DNA of 64,000 nt, taken from Sporolactobacillus sp. CQH2019. Lineage in GTDB: Bacteria; Bacillota; Bacilli; Bacillales; Sporolactobacillaceae. Location of the stretch: NCBI RefSeq assembly GCF_028765345.1, contig NZ_JARAJZ010000016.1, forward strand, positions 1 to 64,000, read 5' to 3'. The translations under genes and the position numbers were made by a program. Below are positions 1 to 8,027 of the stretch, piece after piece. The notes below the pieces were generated by a model. That model did no database searches. It worked only from the letters and a program-made list of their open reading frames with translations, and was not told where the DNA came from. Position 1 is the stretch's first letter; every line of letters begins with the position of its first letter.

Positions 1-111
1 GGTCAGAGCGAAGAGGATCCACCCGTTCCCATCCCGAACACGGTCGTTAAGCTCTTCGGCGCCGATGGTAGTGGGGGGCTGTCCCCCCGTGAGAGTAGGT
101 CGCTGCCAGGC
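1..111 (+). rRNA. rrf: 5S ribosomal RNA, 3' part
   Basis: The sequence opens inside a 5S rRNA. The conserved run ATCCCGAACACGG near position 31 and the 3' segment ending in GTCGCTGCCAGGC are typical of Bacilli 5S. The first few bases of the gene lie outside the window. It is followed by two tRNA genes, so this is the end of an rrn operon with a trailing tRNA cluster. Confidence 0.92.
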
Positions 112-217
112 AATATGGAACAAGCAGGAAGCCATCAGTTATGGTGGCCGCCTGTTTATTTATATATGTTTATGTGAGCACTTCCATAGTAAGAAAAAGA
201 TCACAATTATTAATTAT

Positions 218-292
218 TCCACAGTAGCTCAGCGGCAGAGCAATCGGCTGTTAACCGATCGGTCGTAGGTTCGAACCCTACCTGTGGAGCCA
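218..292 (+). tRNA. tRNA-Asn (GTT)
   Basis: A cloverleaf folds with acceptor arms TCCACAG and CTGTGGA, the T-loop GGTTCGAACCC, the anticodon loop CTGTTAA with anticodon GTT, and an encoded CCA at 290-292. It lies about 105 bp after the 5S gene. Confidence 0.95.
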
Positions 293-298
293 TTTATT

Positions 299-372
<74 letters not shown>

Positions 373-492
373 TATCTATAACTCCTTATGTATCAAGGGT
401 TTCGGCTATTTTGAAATCCTTGATTTTTTGGTTGCCTAGGCGGATTGGTGCCTAATTGGTGACCTTTAGCGTGCTAAATCGAATACATGATC

Positions 493-1626
493 TTATTTCT
501 CCTGCTGTTTGAAGAAGAAGTCACCAAAATTTTTTACGGCCTGCTCCTGTTTTCCGGGAAGCACATGATAATAGGTTTCAAGCGTAATTTTGATGTCTTT
601 GTGACCGAGCCGTTCGCTGACCATCTTAATGTCTGCTCCGGGTTGTTGAAGAATAAGCGTGGCATGAGTATGCCGCAAATCGTGAAAACGGATGATTCGG
701 TTTCCAGATATGTCGATCAGTTTGTGCCAAACGCGCCTCAGATTTGATGCATTAATCGGTGTGCCGAGTTTGGTACAGCAAATCAGGTCATTATCTTTGT
801 ACTTACCACTGAGCTTTGATTTCTCTGCGGTTACAATAGCCTTCTGGCGTTTTATCATACCAAGCGTAAAATCATCGGCAATCAGTGTGCGATTGCTGGA
901 ATCCGTCTTAACAATATCAATTAATTTCATACCGTTCCGCTGCAGCAATCGACGTACGATGACTGTTTTCTTGACGAAGTTAACATCACGAAATTTAAGC
1001 GCAAGAACTTCTCCGAGACGCATACCCAATGAAAATGCCAGCAGGAAGGCAATATATTCTCTGCTCTGCATGATTTCCTCGTTGTTGAAAAAATTCTTTG
1101 CCTCTTCCTCATCCCAAAAATCCATAATACGTTTCCGAACTGATGGCGTGTCCACGAATTCGGCTGGATTCTCTCGGATTTCTTTGTAACGTTTGGCTTT
1201 GTCGAAAACCATCTTAATGATCGTGTGCGCCTTAAAAACGGTCCAATCCGCATATGCCTCTTCTTTAAGTTGGCTATAAAGCCGATCAAGATCAAGGGCC
1301 TTAATTTCATCCAGCTTCTTATTGCCGATTGCTGGATTGATATGCTTGTCCAATATGAATTTGTAGGTTGTATAGGTCGTCTCCCGGACATTATGTTTTT
1401 TGCTTTCTATCCAGTCAATGGCATATTGTTCAAACGTTTGATTAGAAGGTTCAATGAAGTCGTTTTTAGAGATTTGATTAATGGCTTCCGCCATTGCTTT
1501 TTCGGCATCTTTCTTTCGCGTGTAACCGGAGAAACGTTTTCTCCGCCGTTTTCCTGTCAAAGGATCGCGTTCTAAATCTAGGATGAACGAATACTTGTTG
1601 CCTCTCTTTTGAATATAGCCGCGCAA
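493..1626 (-). CDS. int: Tyrosine recombinase integrase of the ICE
   Basis: A 377-residue tyrosine recombinase that would integrate and excise the element at tRNA-Thr. The N-terminus (GYIQKRGNKYSF, then DPLTGKRRRKRFSGYTRKKDAE) is an AP2-like arm-binding domain, followed by a SAM-like core-binding domain at about 65-150. The catalytic domain shows GMRLGEVLAL (first Arg), HDLRHTHATL (HxxR), LGHKDIKITLETYYHV (H and the nucleophilic Tyr). The start is TTG at 1626 with GGAGGG just upstream. The length is normal for ICE/phage integrases of Bacilli. A LexA-like box lies between the repressor region and the start codon. The next gene on the same strand is ImmA-like, as in ICEBs1-type control regions. 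Confidence 0.95.
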   Translation of the reverse strand: MRGYIQKRGNKYSFILDLERDPLTGKRRRKRFSGYTRKKDAEKAMAEAINQISKNDFIEPSNQTFEQYAIDWIESKKHNVRETTYTTYKFILDKHINPAIGNKKLDEIKALDLDRLYSQLKEEAYADWTVFKAHTIIKMVFDKAKRYKEIRENPAEFVDTPSVRKRIMDFWDEEEAKNFFNNEEIMQSREYIAFLLAFSLGMRLGEVLALKFRDVNFVKKTVIVRRLLQRNGMKLIDIVKTDSSNRTLIADDFTLGMIKRQKAIVTAEKSKLSGKYKDNDLICCTKLGTPINASNLRRVWHKLIDISGNRIIRFHDLRHTHATLILQQPGADIKMVSERLGHKDIKITLETYYHVLPGKQEQAVKNFGDFFFKQQEK

Positions 1627-1641
1627 GAAAATCCCTCCGAT

Positions 1642-1655
1642 CGAATGTGCGTTCG
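1642..1655 (-). promoter_or_regulatory. LexA/DinR-like box upstream of int
   Basis: CGAATGTGCGTTCG is close to the Bacillus LexA consensus CGAACRNRYGTTYC, with the C to T change at position 5 and a last-base difference. It lies 16 bp upstream of the TTG start of int, just before the ribosome site, where a bound repressor would block transcription. A near-identical core precedes the UvrX-like gene at 50156. Confidence 0.5.
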
Positions 1656-1712
1656 CTTAATGAGAATTAAAATACCGGATAATTGTCATCCATCCAGTTC
1701 GGGAACGAGCAT

Positions 1713-2132
1713 TCACATGTATTCTTGCATTTCATAAGGAATGCCGTATTCTCTGCAGACATTCTCCTTCGTCATATCGCTATTCTCCGAAATTCCATAC
1801 AAAAGCAGTTTCGTAGAATATTCGCTTGCCTCACGTTCAAATTTTCCAACGGGATATAACGTATTTCGACTTAAAAACATGGTGTTCATTCGCGTATGAA
1901 AGAGTGCATGATAAACTTCGTGACCGCATGTGAAGATTTGTTGACTTATTGAAATGTTGCGGTTGATAAACACGAAACGGTTTCGGCGTTCATAACGGTA
2001 CATGCCGAAGACTTCATGATTAAAGAGCCAATATTTTACGATGATGTTATTCGACGCCGCGATTTCGAAAGGATCATTTGTTTTGAATTTCTTAACATGC
2101 GCGGCAACAATCTGATCAATCCGGCTGCTCAT
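1713..2132 (-). CDS. ImmA/IrrE-family metalloprotease
   Basis: About 139 residues. The motif CGHEVYHALFH carries the HExxH zinc-binding site of the ImmA/IrrE (Peptidase_M78) family, whose ICEBs1 member cleaves the ImmR repressor to switch on transfer. Start ATG 2132 is preferred because AAGGA lies at good spacing; an alternative ATG at 2141 overlaps the stop of the repressor gene. It is directly downstream of the XRE repressor on the same strand, so the two probably form the repressor/anti-repressor pair of the element. Cleavage of the neighbouring repressor is inferred from the family. Confidence 0.85.
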   Translation of the reverse strand: MSSRIDQIVAAHVKKFKTNDPFEIAASNNIIVKYWLFNHEVFGMYRYERRNRFVFINRNISISQQIFTCGHEVYHALFHTRMNTMFLSRNTLYPVGKFEREASEYSTKLLLYGISENSDMTKENVCREYGIPYEMQEYM

Positions 2133-2137
2133 TAAGA

Positions 2138-2566
2138 TCATTCCTTACGAAATTTCTTTGGCGTGTATTTTTCATTAATTCGCTTGGACTGGCGAATCGC
2201 AAATTCCATTGCTTCAATAATGGATTGTTTCGCCTCCTCACTGATGGGCTCACCCATCAACATATATCCATCCCCATCTTCGGCATTCTCAAGTTCCTTT
2301 TTAACTTTCTCAAGGCGCTTAGCCACGTCTTTTTCATCTTTTTCAGTGGTAGAGGCATTTGATAAAATTCCTTTATCTGCGCCAAGCTCTATAGGATTGA
2401 CATTAAATATTCGAGCGATGTTTTCCAAGTCTGATGCATTTGGTGTTGTGTAGGCTCTTTCCCAGTTTGAAACGACTTGAGGAGAGACATTTAATTTCTT
2501 TCCAAATTCCACTTGAGTCAAATGATGCTCTTTTCTTATTTTTTTTATTCTATCCTTTAAATCCAT
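2138..2566 (-). CDS. XRE-family repressor (ImmR/cI-like)
   Basis: About 142 residues. The N-terminal helix-turn-helix reads LTQVEFGKKLNVSPQVVSNWER, a classical XRE fold; the C-terminal part is charged and helical. ATG 2566 has GGGTGAT upstream; a GTG at 2578 is an alternative. It is translationally coupled to the ImmA-like gene. It faces a small XRE protein across an intergenic region with repeated ATAACGGAATA motifs, so it probably represses both divergent promoters and the excision or transfer genes. Confidence 0.88.
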   Translation of the reverse strand: MDLKDRIKKIRKEHHLTQVEFGKKLNVSPQVVSNWERAYTTPNASDLENIARIFNVNPIELGADKGILSNASTTEKDEKDVAKRLEKVKKELENAEDGDGYMLMGEPISEEAKQSIIEAMEFAIRQSKRINEKYTPKKFRKE

Positions 2567-2576
2567 AATATCACCC

Positions 2577-2700
2577 ACTTATTCCGTTGCTAATACGTCA
2601 ATATTATCAACAAATAACGAAAACAGATAGTTATATAACGGAATATGAGAATAAATATAATTATTGTGTTGACAATAACGGAATACGTTATATAATTAAC
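2577..2700. promoter_or_regulatory. Divergent promoter/operator region of the repressor
   Basis: The motif AACGGAAT occurs at 2637 and 2677 in direct orientation and at about 2581-2588 inverted (ATTCCGTT). The copy at 2677 lies between a good sigma-A -35 TTGACA (2669-2674) and -10 TATAAT (2691-2696; 16 bp spacer) that reads into the rightward gene at 2735. Placement of the repeats between and within promoter elements fits operators for the XRE repressor. Confidence 0.65.
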
Positions 2701-2734
2701 CTAACGATAAGCGTTAGAAGGGAAGTGATAAAAA

Positions 2735-2992
2735 ATGATTTACGAAAACGTCGAAAAAATTAGATTTGCCAAAGGTGTTACCAAAACGTTTATCGCAAAT
2801 AAAGCGCACATATCTTTGCAGGTCTATCACAATATTTCGAAAGGCTACACGAGTCTTGATGTCGAGAGATTGAAAAAAATAGCAGTTGCTTTAGGTGTTA
2901 ACCCGGCCATTTTTTTTGATGACAAACTAACGGAAAACGTTATAAAAGGAATTCAACTTAAAACAGGAGTAGAGACCCAACGTGATATTTGA
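2735..2992 (+). CDS. Small XRE-family regulator
   Basis: 85 residues, a single helix-turn-helix domain (VTKTFIANKAHISLQVYHNISKG followed by LDVERLKKIAVALGVNPAIFF). It is divergent from the main repressor and read from the promoter at 2669-2696, with GGGAAGTGAT as ribosome site. It occupies the cro-like or excision-activator position of an ICEBs1/phage-type switch. A role in the lysogeny-like decision is inferred. Confidence 0.75.
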   Translation: MIYENVEKIRFAKGVTKTFIANKAHISLQVYHNISKGYTSLDVERLKKIAVALGVNPAIFFDDKLTENVIKGIQLKTGVETQRDI

Positions 2993-3046
2993 TGCTTATT
3001 TTTTAGTTTAACGCGTTTTAACACCTAAAGAAAGGAAGCGAATTCA

Positions 3047-3397
3047 ATGCCAACCATTGAAGAGGCAATCAGACAATCGGTACACGAGGCGCTAGTTCCT
3101 ATTGCTGAGGAGATCCATCTTCTTAAACAAAAGACAGTGGCACAGTATCCACCAGCGGTAAAGGCAAAGGATGCCGCCAAGATGTTAAGCCTTGGCATTA
3201 CAAAAGTTTATGAATTAGCTCATAATCCAAATTTTTACCCAGCCATATGGGTCGACGATCCAGAGCATCAGACGGGGCGAGTCATCTTTTCAAGCGAGGC
3301 CATTCTGAAATGGATTAGCGAACATTCAACGGAACGTTTGGCAAAAAAGAGAATGAGAAATGAACTATCGACAAATGATCACCACTATTCTTACTGA
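3047..3397 (+). CDS. Helix-turn-helix protein, excisionase-like
   Basis: 116 residues. After a helical N-terminus comes an excisionase/MerR-type winged helix: AKDAAKMLSLGITKVYELAHN, then a wing (TGRVIFSSEAILKWISEHS) resembling the HTH_17 family. Such proteins in ICEs act as Xis or as small regulators. GAAAGGAAGC precedes the start. The 3' end overlaps the next small gene by 38 bp in another frame. Confidence 0.6.
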   Translation: MPTIEEAIRQSVHEALVPIAEEIHLLKQKTVAQYPPAVKAKDAAKMLSLGITKVYELAHNPNFYPAIWVDDPEHQTGRVIFSSEAILKWISEHSTERLAKKRMRNELSTNDHHYSY

Positions 3398-3575
3398 CTT
3401 ACATCAAACTGAGCGCAACATGGACGGTTTGCATGACTGCGGCAAGGATAAGGAAATTGATGAGCTGGGAAACAGACTGTTTTCTTTAAAACTTCTTGCT
3501 GGTGCAATGGCTGATTCTAGCTATGACGCGCTGAAAAAGCATTTGAAAGGTGGTGAAAAACATGAAAACGCCTGA
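3360..3575 (+). CDS. Small hypothetical protein
   Basis: 71 residues, acidic and helical, no recognised domain. It overlaps the HTH gene at its 5' end and the next 46-residue gene by 14 bp at its 3' end, the dense packing usual in ICE early regions. The overlap lowers certainty about the start; no strong ribosome site is visible. Confidence 0.5.
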   Translation: MNYRQMITTILTDLHQTERNMDGLHDCGKDKEIDELGNRLFSLKLLAGAMADSSYDALKKHLKGGEKHENA

Positions 3576-3702
3576 AGAACTTTTCCTATTCTTTGCTGGT
3601 TTTCAAACGAAAATGGTGGCTAAACATTGCATGGGGCCGGCACGATTCGCGCTAAAAATGAAATCCCGCTATTTTCGCCAGATGAAAGCGGCTAAGCAAT
3701 AA
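3562..3702 (+). CDS. Small basic hypothetical protein
   Basis: 46 residues starting MKTPEELFLFFAGFQTKMVA and ending in a basic segment (KMKSRYFRQMKAAKQ). GGTGAAAA precedes the ATG, and it overlaps the upstream gene by 14 bp. The high content of Lys and Arg at the C-terminus suggests nucleic-acid or protein contacts. No family recognised. Confidence 0.5.
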   Translation: MKTPEELFLFFAGFQTKMVAKHCMGPARFALKMKSRYFRQMKAAKQ

Positions 3703-3732
3703 CTAAAGGTCATTGAGAAAGGATGAACGCTT

Positions 3733-3969
3733 GTGATTGTTAAACTTGATGGTCTTAAGGGTGATCGTCTAAAACTTGCAGAAAAGATAAATCTTGTTGC
3801 AGATGCTTGCAAGGAAACCGTCAAATTTTCAGGAAATGACTCTGATTCATGGCTTCATGGTGCAATAAGCAGTTTAAGCATTCTGGCAAAGTCATACGAA
3901 CTTGAACGGGTAGAAGGGGGCAACGAAAAGAATGAAGGAAAAAAAGATGATAATGAAATCCTCGCCTGA
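3733..3969 (+). CDS. Small hypothetical protein
   Basis: 78 residues with a GTG start after GAAAGGATG. The C-terminus is very charged (GNEKNEGKKDDNEILA). It overlaps the next gene by 38 bp, consistent with coupled translation. No domain recognised; probably an accessory protein of the element. Confidence 0.5.
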   Translation: MIVKLDGLKGDRLKLAEKINLVADACKETVKFSGNDSDSWLHGAISSLSILAKSYELERVEGGNEKNEGKKDDNEILA

Positions 3970-4504
3970 TGGAGAACTGAGGAACGATTTGATCAAGGCT
4001 GAATTGATTAAAACTGCCTGCTATTTTTGTGACGCTATTTTGGATAATAACTTGTTCGCTGCTGAAGACCGATTGGCTGAGACAGTTGAAACGTTTAACC
4101 ATTTGAAAGCAAAGCGGAAGGACGAACAATCCGTGAAGCATCTGCAGGAATGGCAGGACTATCTTCATTCCATTCTTGATGATAACCAAATTAACCAATT
4201 ACTGATCGCATTGAGGGATGATCGTCCGATCATTATCGACGGTCCGCAGGGACCAACCGGCAAAACGGCACTCTGCACGCTTTTGAAGAATCTGAACGTG
4301 GAAGCATCTGAGGCGTGGGATCTTCAGCAATATCAGGAGCAAGCCTATCAGCGCGCCGTTCGCCTGGAACTGGGCAAGCGTCTATCGCCTGATAAACAAG
4401 CCAAAGAGCCTATTCCTCTTTATCTTTTTGAAAACGTCATTGATCAATGGTACAGGAACTGGCTCAGTCAGAGCATCGCTTCACAGGATTTGAGCCGGGA
4501 ATAA
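3932..4504 (+). CDS. Small P-loop protein upstream of primase
   Basis: 190 residues. The central segment IIIDGPQGPTGKTALCTLL is a Walker A loop (GPxGPTGKT) preceded by a hydrophobic strand, but no clear Walker B or helicase motifs follow, and the protein ends soon after with an aromatic-rich helical tail. The N-terminal half is helical. The site resembles the P-loop of SF3-type Rep/primase proteins, and it sits immediately before the primase-helicase gene, so it may be a loader or accessory factor. Function unproven. Confidence 0.55.
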   Translation: MKEKKMIMKSSPDGELRNDLIKAELIKTACYFCDAILDNNLFAAEDRLAETVETFNHLKAKRKDEQSVKHLQEWQDYLHSILDDNQINQLLIALRDDRPIIIDGPQGPTGKTALCTLLKNLNVEASEAWDLQQYQEQAYQRAVRLELGKRLSPDKQAKEPIPLYLFENVIDQWYRNWLSQSIASQDLSRE

Positions 4505-4545
4505 TGCCTGATCTTCTTTTTCAAGATCTTTAAGAGAAAGGAAGA

Positions 4546-6741
4546 ATGGGGCCTGTGGAAGCAGTCAATCTTGCGGAAATGTTTCCGCATACCACACTCA
4601 AAGTGATTCGCTTGGCTGGGTACAGCCGGCAGAATAAAGTAAAAGGTTCCAGCCAACGTTATCAGGCGGCGAAGCGTCCCTGTATGCGTGACTGGTCAAA
4701 TCTTCAAAAACCCGGTCTAAACGGAAAGGCTGCAGAGCTATGGCTCGTGCAGAAAGGCTGGACGGGTCTTGTCATCCCCAGCGACTACGTGGTCGTCGAC
4801 ATAGACGACGAGCGAGAGGGCGAGCAGGTCCTTCATGCCTTGAACCAAGAAGGCCTAAAATTTCACGCGATCCAGACGCCGAATGGTTGCCAATTTATTT
4901 TCAAAGACAGTGCTGCAGCGATTCGTAAGCAGGGAACGAAGCTGTTCATGGCCTGCGGCTGCGCTGGTGATTACCGGACAGCCGATCGTGGACAGATCGT
5001 CCTGCCATCCAGACAAACGCCGGGCAGGACCTGGGTACGTACCGAGACAGGGCGTTTGTCGGAAGTCCCGATATACTTTTACAGACTTTTCAGTGTTAAA
5101 AGTCATCCTCGGCCTTTTACCTTACCCATCACTGAGGGCGGACGAAATGACACACTTTATAAACATGCCTGCCGACTGATTGAATTTGGCTATTCGCCTG
5201 ATCAAGTCCGGCAGATTGTGGAATTTATGAATCATTATTTTCTCTCACCGTCACTGCCGGCGGATGAAGTCGCGCACACGTTGAATAGTGCACTAGAAAA
5301 ACCAGCCAGTGGAAAAATATACGCCGGATCGCCTCCGGACAAACAATCGGCAGCCGAGGGAGAGACCAAAAGCTTCAAACTCACCGAGCTTGGCAATGCG
5401 GAGCGACTGGTTCATTTCAACGGGAATAACCTATGCTACTGTGTGGAATTTGAAGAATGGTTGCTTTGGAACGGTCACACCTGGATTGAAGACAAAATGA
5501 AGCGCATCGAGCGCGTGGCCATGAGAACCTTTAGAGCCATGTATAAGGAAGCTGCAATGTTACATGACGACACAAGACGGCAAGAGCTCTTTAAATGGGC
5601 GAAGACGAGTGAAAAGAGCAATGTTTTCCTCAACAGCATTCACCGTGCAGAGGCGATGCTTCCCGTTAGTCAGCAGCAGCTCAACAAAGATAAATTTCTA
5701 CTCAACTGCCAAAATGGTGTGTTGGATTTGAAGACAGGCCAGCTGCTTCAGCCAGAACGTCGATATCTGATGACGATGAACACCCATATTGTTTATGACG
5801 CTCAGGCGCGCTGTCCTACTTGGATGACTTTCTTGAAGAGCATTCTTTGTGAGACAGATGGAACGCCCAAGCTGGAACTCCTCGATTTTCTGCAACGGGC
5901 GATCGGCTACGCCCTGACGGGTGATACAAGGGAGCAGGTCATTTTCTTCCTGTGGGGGCAAGGCAACAATGGGAAATCCACGCTGCTCAATGTGATTAAA
6001 GCTATGCTGGGCGATTATGCCAAGCAGACCAATTCAGATACGTTCACAGCGAAGGTAGACGTCGGCAACGCGATTAATAACGACATTGCCCGTCTCAACG
6101 GTGCACGTTTCGTACCGGCAACCGAATCAGAAGAGGGCAAGAAACTGTCAGAAGCGCTTGTCAAGCAACTGACGGGCGGCGAAGCGATTACGGCCCGGTT
6201 TTTAAGAAAAGAGTTCTTTGAGTATACGCCGGAATTTAAGATCTTTTTTGCAACCAACTACAAACCCATCGTGCGCGGCAGCGACGACGGGATCTGGCGA
6301 CGTATTCGCTTGCTTCCCTTTGAGCATAAAGTGACACCGGATCAAGTTGACAAGGAGCTGCCGGAAAAATTGATGAAGGAACTGCCAGGCATCCTGCACT
6401 GGGCAGTGGAAGGCTGCCTGAAGTGGCAGCGCGATGGCCTGGGTACACCGCGGGAAGTCAGGCAGGCAACCGCGGACTATAAAGAAGAAATGGATCTGCT
6501 GCACAGCTTCATTGCGGACTGTTGCCTGGTCAATTCCCATTCCAAAGTGCTGGCCAGTACGCTTCATAAAACCTATCTGCGCTGGGCCGAAGAAAATGGA
6601 GAGTTTCAGATGAAGCAACGTGCCTTCAATACGAAGATGGAAATGCGAGGTTTCCAGAAGCGACGCTCGACAGGGAACAAGGTGTTCTTTTTTGGAATCG
6701 GTCTGTCTACTGATGCGCCGTTACCCAGCAGTTTTTTCTGA
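4546..6741 (+). CDS. Primase-polymerase/D5-type helicase (phage/plasmid primase)
   Basis: 731 residues. The N-terminal 150-200 residues resemble a bifunctional primase/polymerase domain (VVVDIDDEREG acidic site, then IQTPNGCQFIFKD). After about residue 260 come D5_N-like sequences, then an SF3 helicase with Walker A FFLWGQGNNGKSTLLN near residue 470 and the sensor region FFATNYKPIVRGSDDGIWRRIRLLPF near 570-590. This is the P4-alpha/D5 family that primes and unwinds replicating phages, plasmids and ICEs. GAAAGGAAGA precedes the ATG. With SSB and topoisomerase III it suggests autonomous replication after excision. Confidence 0.88.
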   Translation: MGPVEAVNLAEMFPHTTLKVIRLAGYSRQNKVKGSSQRYQAAKRPCMRDWSNLQKPGLNGKAAELWLVQKGWTGLVIPSDYVVVDIDDEREGEQVLHALNQEGLKFHAIQTPNGCQFIFKDSAAAIRKQGTKLFMACGCAGDYRTADRGQIVLPSRQTPGRTWVRTETGRLSEVPIYFYRLFSVKSHPRPFTLPITEGGRNDTLYKHACRLIEFGYSPDQVRQIVEFMNHYFLSPSLPADEVAHTLNSALEKPASGKIYAGSPPDKQSAAEGETKSFKLTELGNAERLVHFNGNNLCYCVEFEEWLLWNGHTWIEDKMKRIERVAMRTFRAMYKEAAMLHDDTRRQELFKWAKTSEKSNVFLNSIHRAEAMLPVSQQQLNKDKFLLNCQNGVLDLKTGQLLQPERRYLMTMNTHIVYDAQARCPTWMTFLKSILCETDGTPKLELLDFLQRAIGYALTGDTREQVIFFLWGQGNNGKSTLLNVIKAMLGDYAKQTNSDTFTAKVDVGNAINNDIARLNGARFVPATESEEGKKLSEALVKQLTGGEAITARFLRKEFFEYTPEFKIFFATNYKPIVRGSDDGIWRRIRLLPFEHKVTPDQVDKELPEKLMKELPGILHWAVEGCLKWQRDGLGTPREVRQATADYKEEMDLLHSFIADCCLVNSHSKVLASTLHKTYLRWAEENGEFQMKQRAFNTKMEMRGFQKRRSTGNKVFFFGIGLSTDAPLPSSFF

Positions 6742-6785
6742 AGGCGGACTTACTGCGTGCCTTTTCGATATTGGAGATTTAAACC

Positions 6786-6889
6786 AGTTACTTAGTTACT
6801 GAAGTTACCAAAAATCCTATATAACCCTATAGAAATTTTTATAGAAGTAATAGGGGAAAATTGATAACTCAAGTAACTAAGTAACTTGG
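6786..6889. repeat. GTTAC/GTAAC inverted repeat cluster after primase gene
   Basis: GTTAC occurs three times with about 8 bp spacing at 6787, 6795 and 6804, and GTAAC twice at 6873 and 6881, so the two arms (ACTTAGTTAC and GTAACTAAGT) form a long inverted repeat around an AT-rich centre. The run lies between the primase gene and the next gene. It could be a replication origin iteron set or a regulator binding site. A related set occurs at 15561-15654. Confidence 0.5.
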
Positions 6890-6911
6890 AAAAATAAGGG
6901 AGTGGTTTTTA

Positions 6912-7385
6912 ATGATTACTGCTCTTTTAGATCATGTTTATCAGAAAGATATAAAAATGATTCAAAAAAATAAAAGCTATCAGTTTTTTTCCTCTCAAAA
7001 ACTGGATTCTGCTTTAAAAAGTGCCGTGCGCATCAACCAGGATGCCCTTATCCAACGATACCTGGAGAATACTAGAGCCCGACAACTCGGCTTTCTCGTT
7101 TATGCTCACGGTCAGTTTTACGAACTTCAGTATGGCCGTACATCGTTTCTCTATATCGAGCGTTTTTCCCTTTCCGGCGACTTCGAAGCAGCCAGCGTGT
7201 GGCGAGAAACCTATCTGTCTGGACGGAAAGCAAGCTCAAAAATGGTTGTAATGGCCAAAGATGTATCCTTTGCCAAAGCGTTCGGCCAGGCCACTTCTTT
7301 TATCGACTGGCTCAATAAAAAACGCGGCCATGTCATAGCTAATCAGCAGCCATCAAAGCAGATCACGGTATGGGAGATGGATTGA
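6912..7385 (+). CDS. Hypothetical protein
   Basis: 157 residues, no recognised family. The middle is rich in beta-type and aromatic residues (LGFLVYAHGQFYELQYGRTSFLYIERFSL). GGGAGTGG precedes the ATG. It follows the inverted-repeat cluster and heads a small run of overlapping genes before topB. Confidence 0.55.
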   Translation: MITALLDHVYQKDIKMIQKNKSYQFFSSQKLDSALKSAVRINQDALIQRYLENTRARQLGFLVYAHGQFYELQYGRTSFLYIERFSLSGDFEAASVWRETYLSGRKASSKMVVMAKDVSFAKAFGQATSFIDWLNKKRGHVIANQQPSKQITVWEMD

Positions 7386-7432
7386 GCGACACCAAGCAAG
7401 AACCAAATAGTTTTTTTAGGAGATGTTTTGGA

Positions 7433-7654
7433 ATGTCAGTTAAAACACGAACGATTGCAAGAAAGAAACAGATCTACACAAACGATCCCATCAACATCAA
7501 TGGACAGATCGTGACTTATCGGCTGACACCGGATGAGTTAGCCGAAGTCCATCGAAAGTACGGCCCCCCAGGGACTGTAAAATATCCGGAACGAATGACG
7601 AATGCAAAAGGCTATCGTTGGGTCGCAGAACAGCAGAAGGAGGGGCGTTCATGA
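7433..7654 (+). CDS. Small hypothetical protein
   Basis: 73 residues beginning MSVKTRTIARKKQIY. ATG 7433 is chosen because TTTAGGAGATG lies just upstream; an in-frame ATG at 7370 overlaps the previous gene and lacks a site. Basic N-terminus and a motif TPDELAEVHRKYGPPGTVKYP; no family recognised. Its stop overlaps the start of the next gene by 4 bp. Confidence 0.6.
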   Translation: MSVKTRTIARKKQIYTNDPININGQIVTYRLTPDELAEVHRKYGPPGTVKYPERMTNAKGYRWVAEQQKEGRS

Positions 7655-7995
7655 GAATCACACTGAATCCTCATCAGGTGAACATGTTGGTGAATATGCT
7701 GCATGATCGGCAGGATATAGCCGGCAGACTCTACGAGCTCTTCGAGTCGGTCCAGTCTCTGCAAGTAGCGCACATTCCTATTGTTCTTAAAAACGAGCAG
7801 GCGGTTATTGTAAAGGATTTGCTTCAAAAGGAGATTGAGGGAGCGTCCAGTATGGCTTGGTATCTTTACCGGAGACATGGATTTGACGCCTGGAGTATTC
7901 CAGCTTTTGAGATACTGGACGATTTCTACAGTATTTGGCGATTGTTAAGGATCGCTGAGGAAACGTTGCAAACCCCTAAAAAAGAGGGCAATTAA
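7651..7995 (+). CDS. Hypothetical helical protein
   Basis: 114 residues from ATG 7651, which has GGAGG at good spacing and overlaps the preceding stop (ATGA). The sequence is mostly helical (VNMLVNMLHDRQDIAGRLYELF; ILDDFYSIWRLLRIAEETL). No domain recognised. It is co-directional with topB 33 bp downstream. Confidence 0.6.
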   Translation: MRITLNPHQVNMLVNMLHDRQDIAGRLYELFESVQSLQVAHIPIVLKNEQAVIVKDLLQKEIEGASSMAWYLYRRHGFDAWSIPAFEILDDFYSIWRLLRIAEETLQTPKKEGN

Positions 7996-8027
7996 CTGGA
8001 ACGACCCAGCGAAAGGGAAGTGATTCA

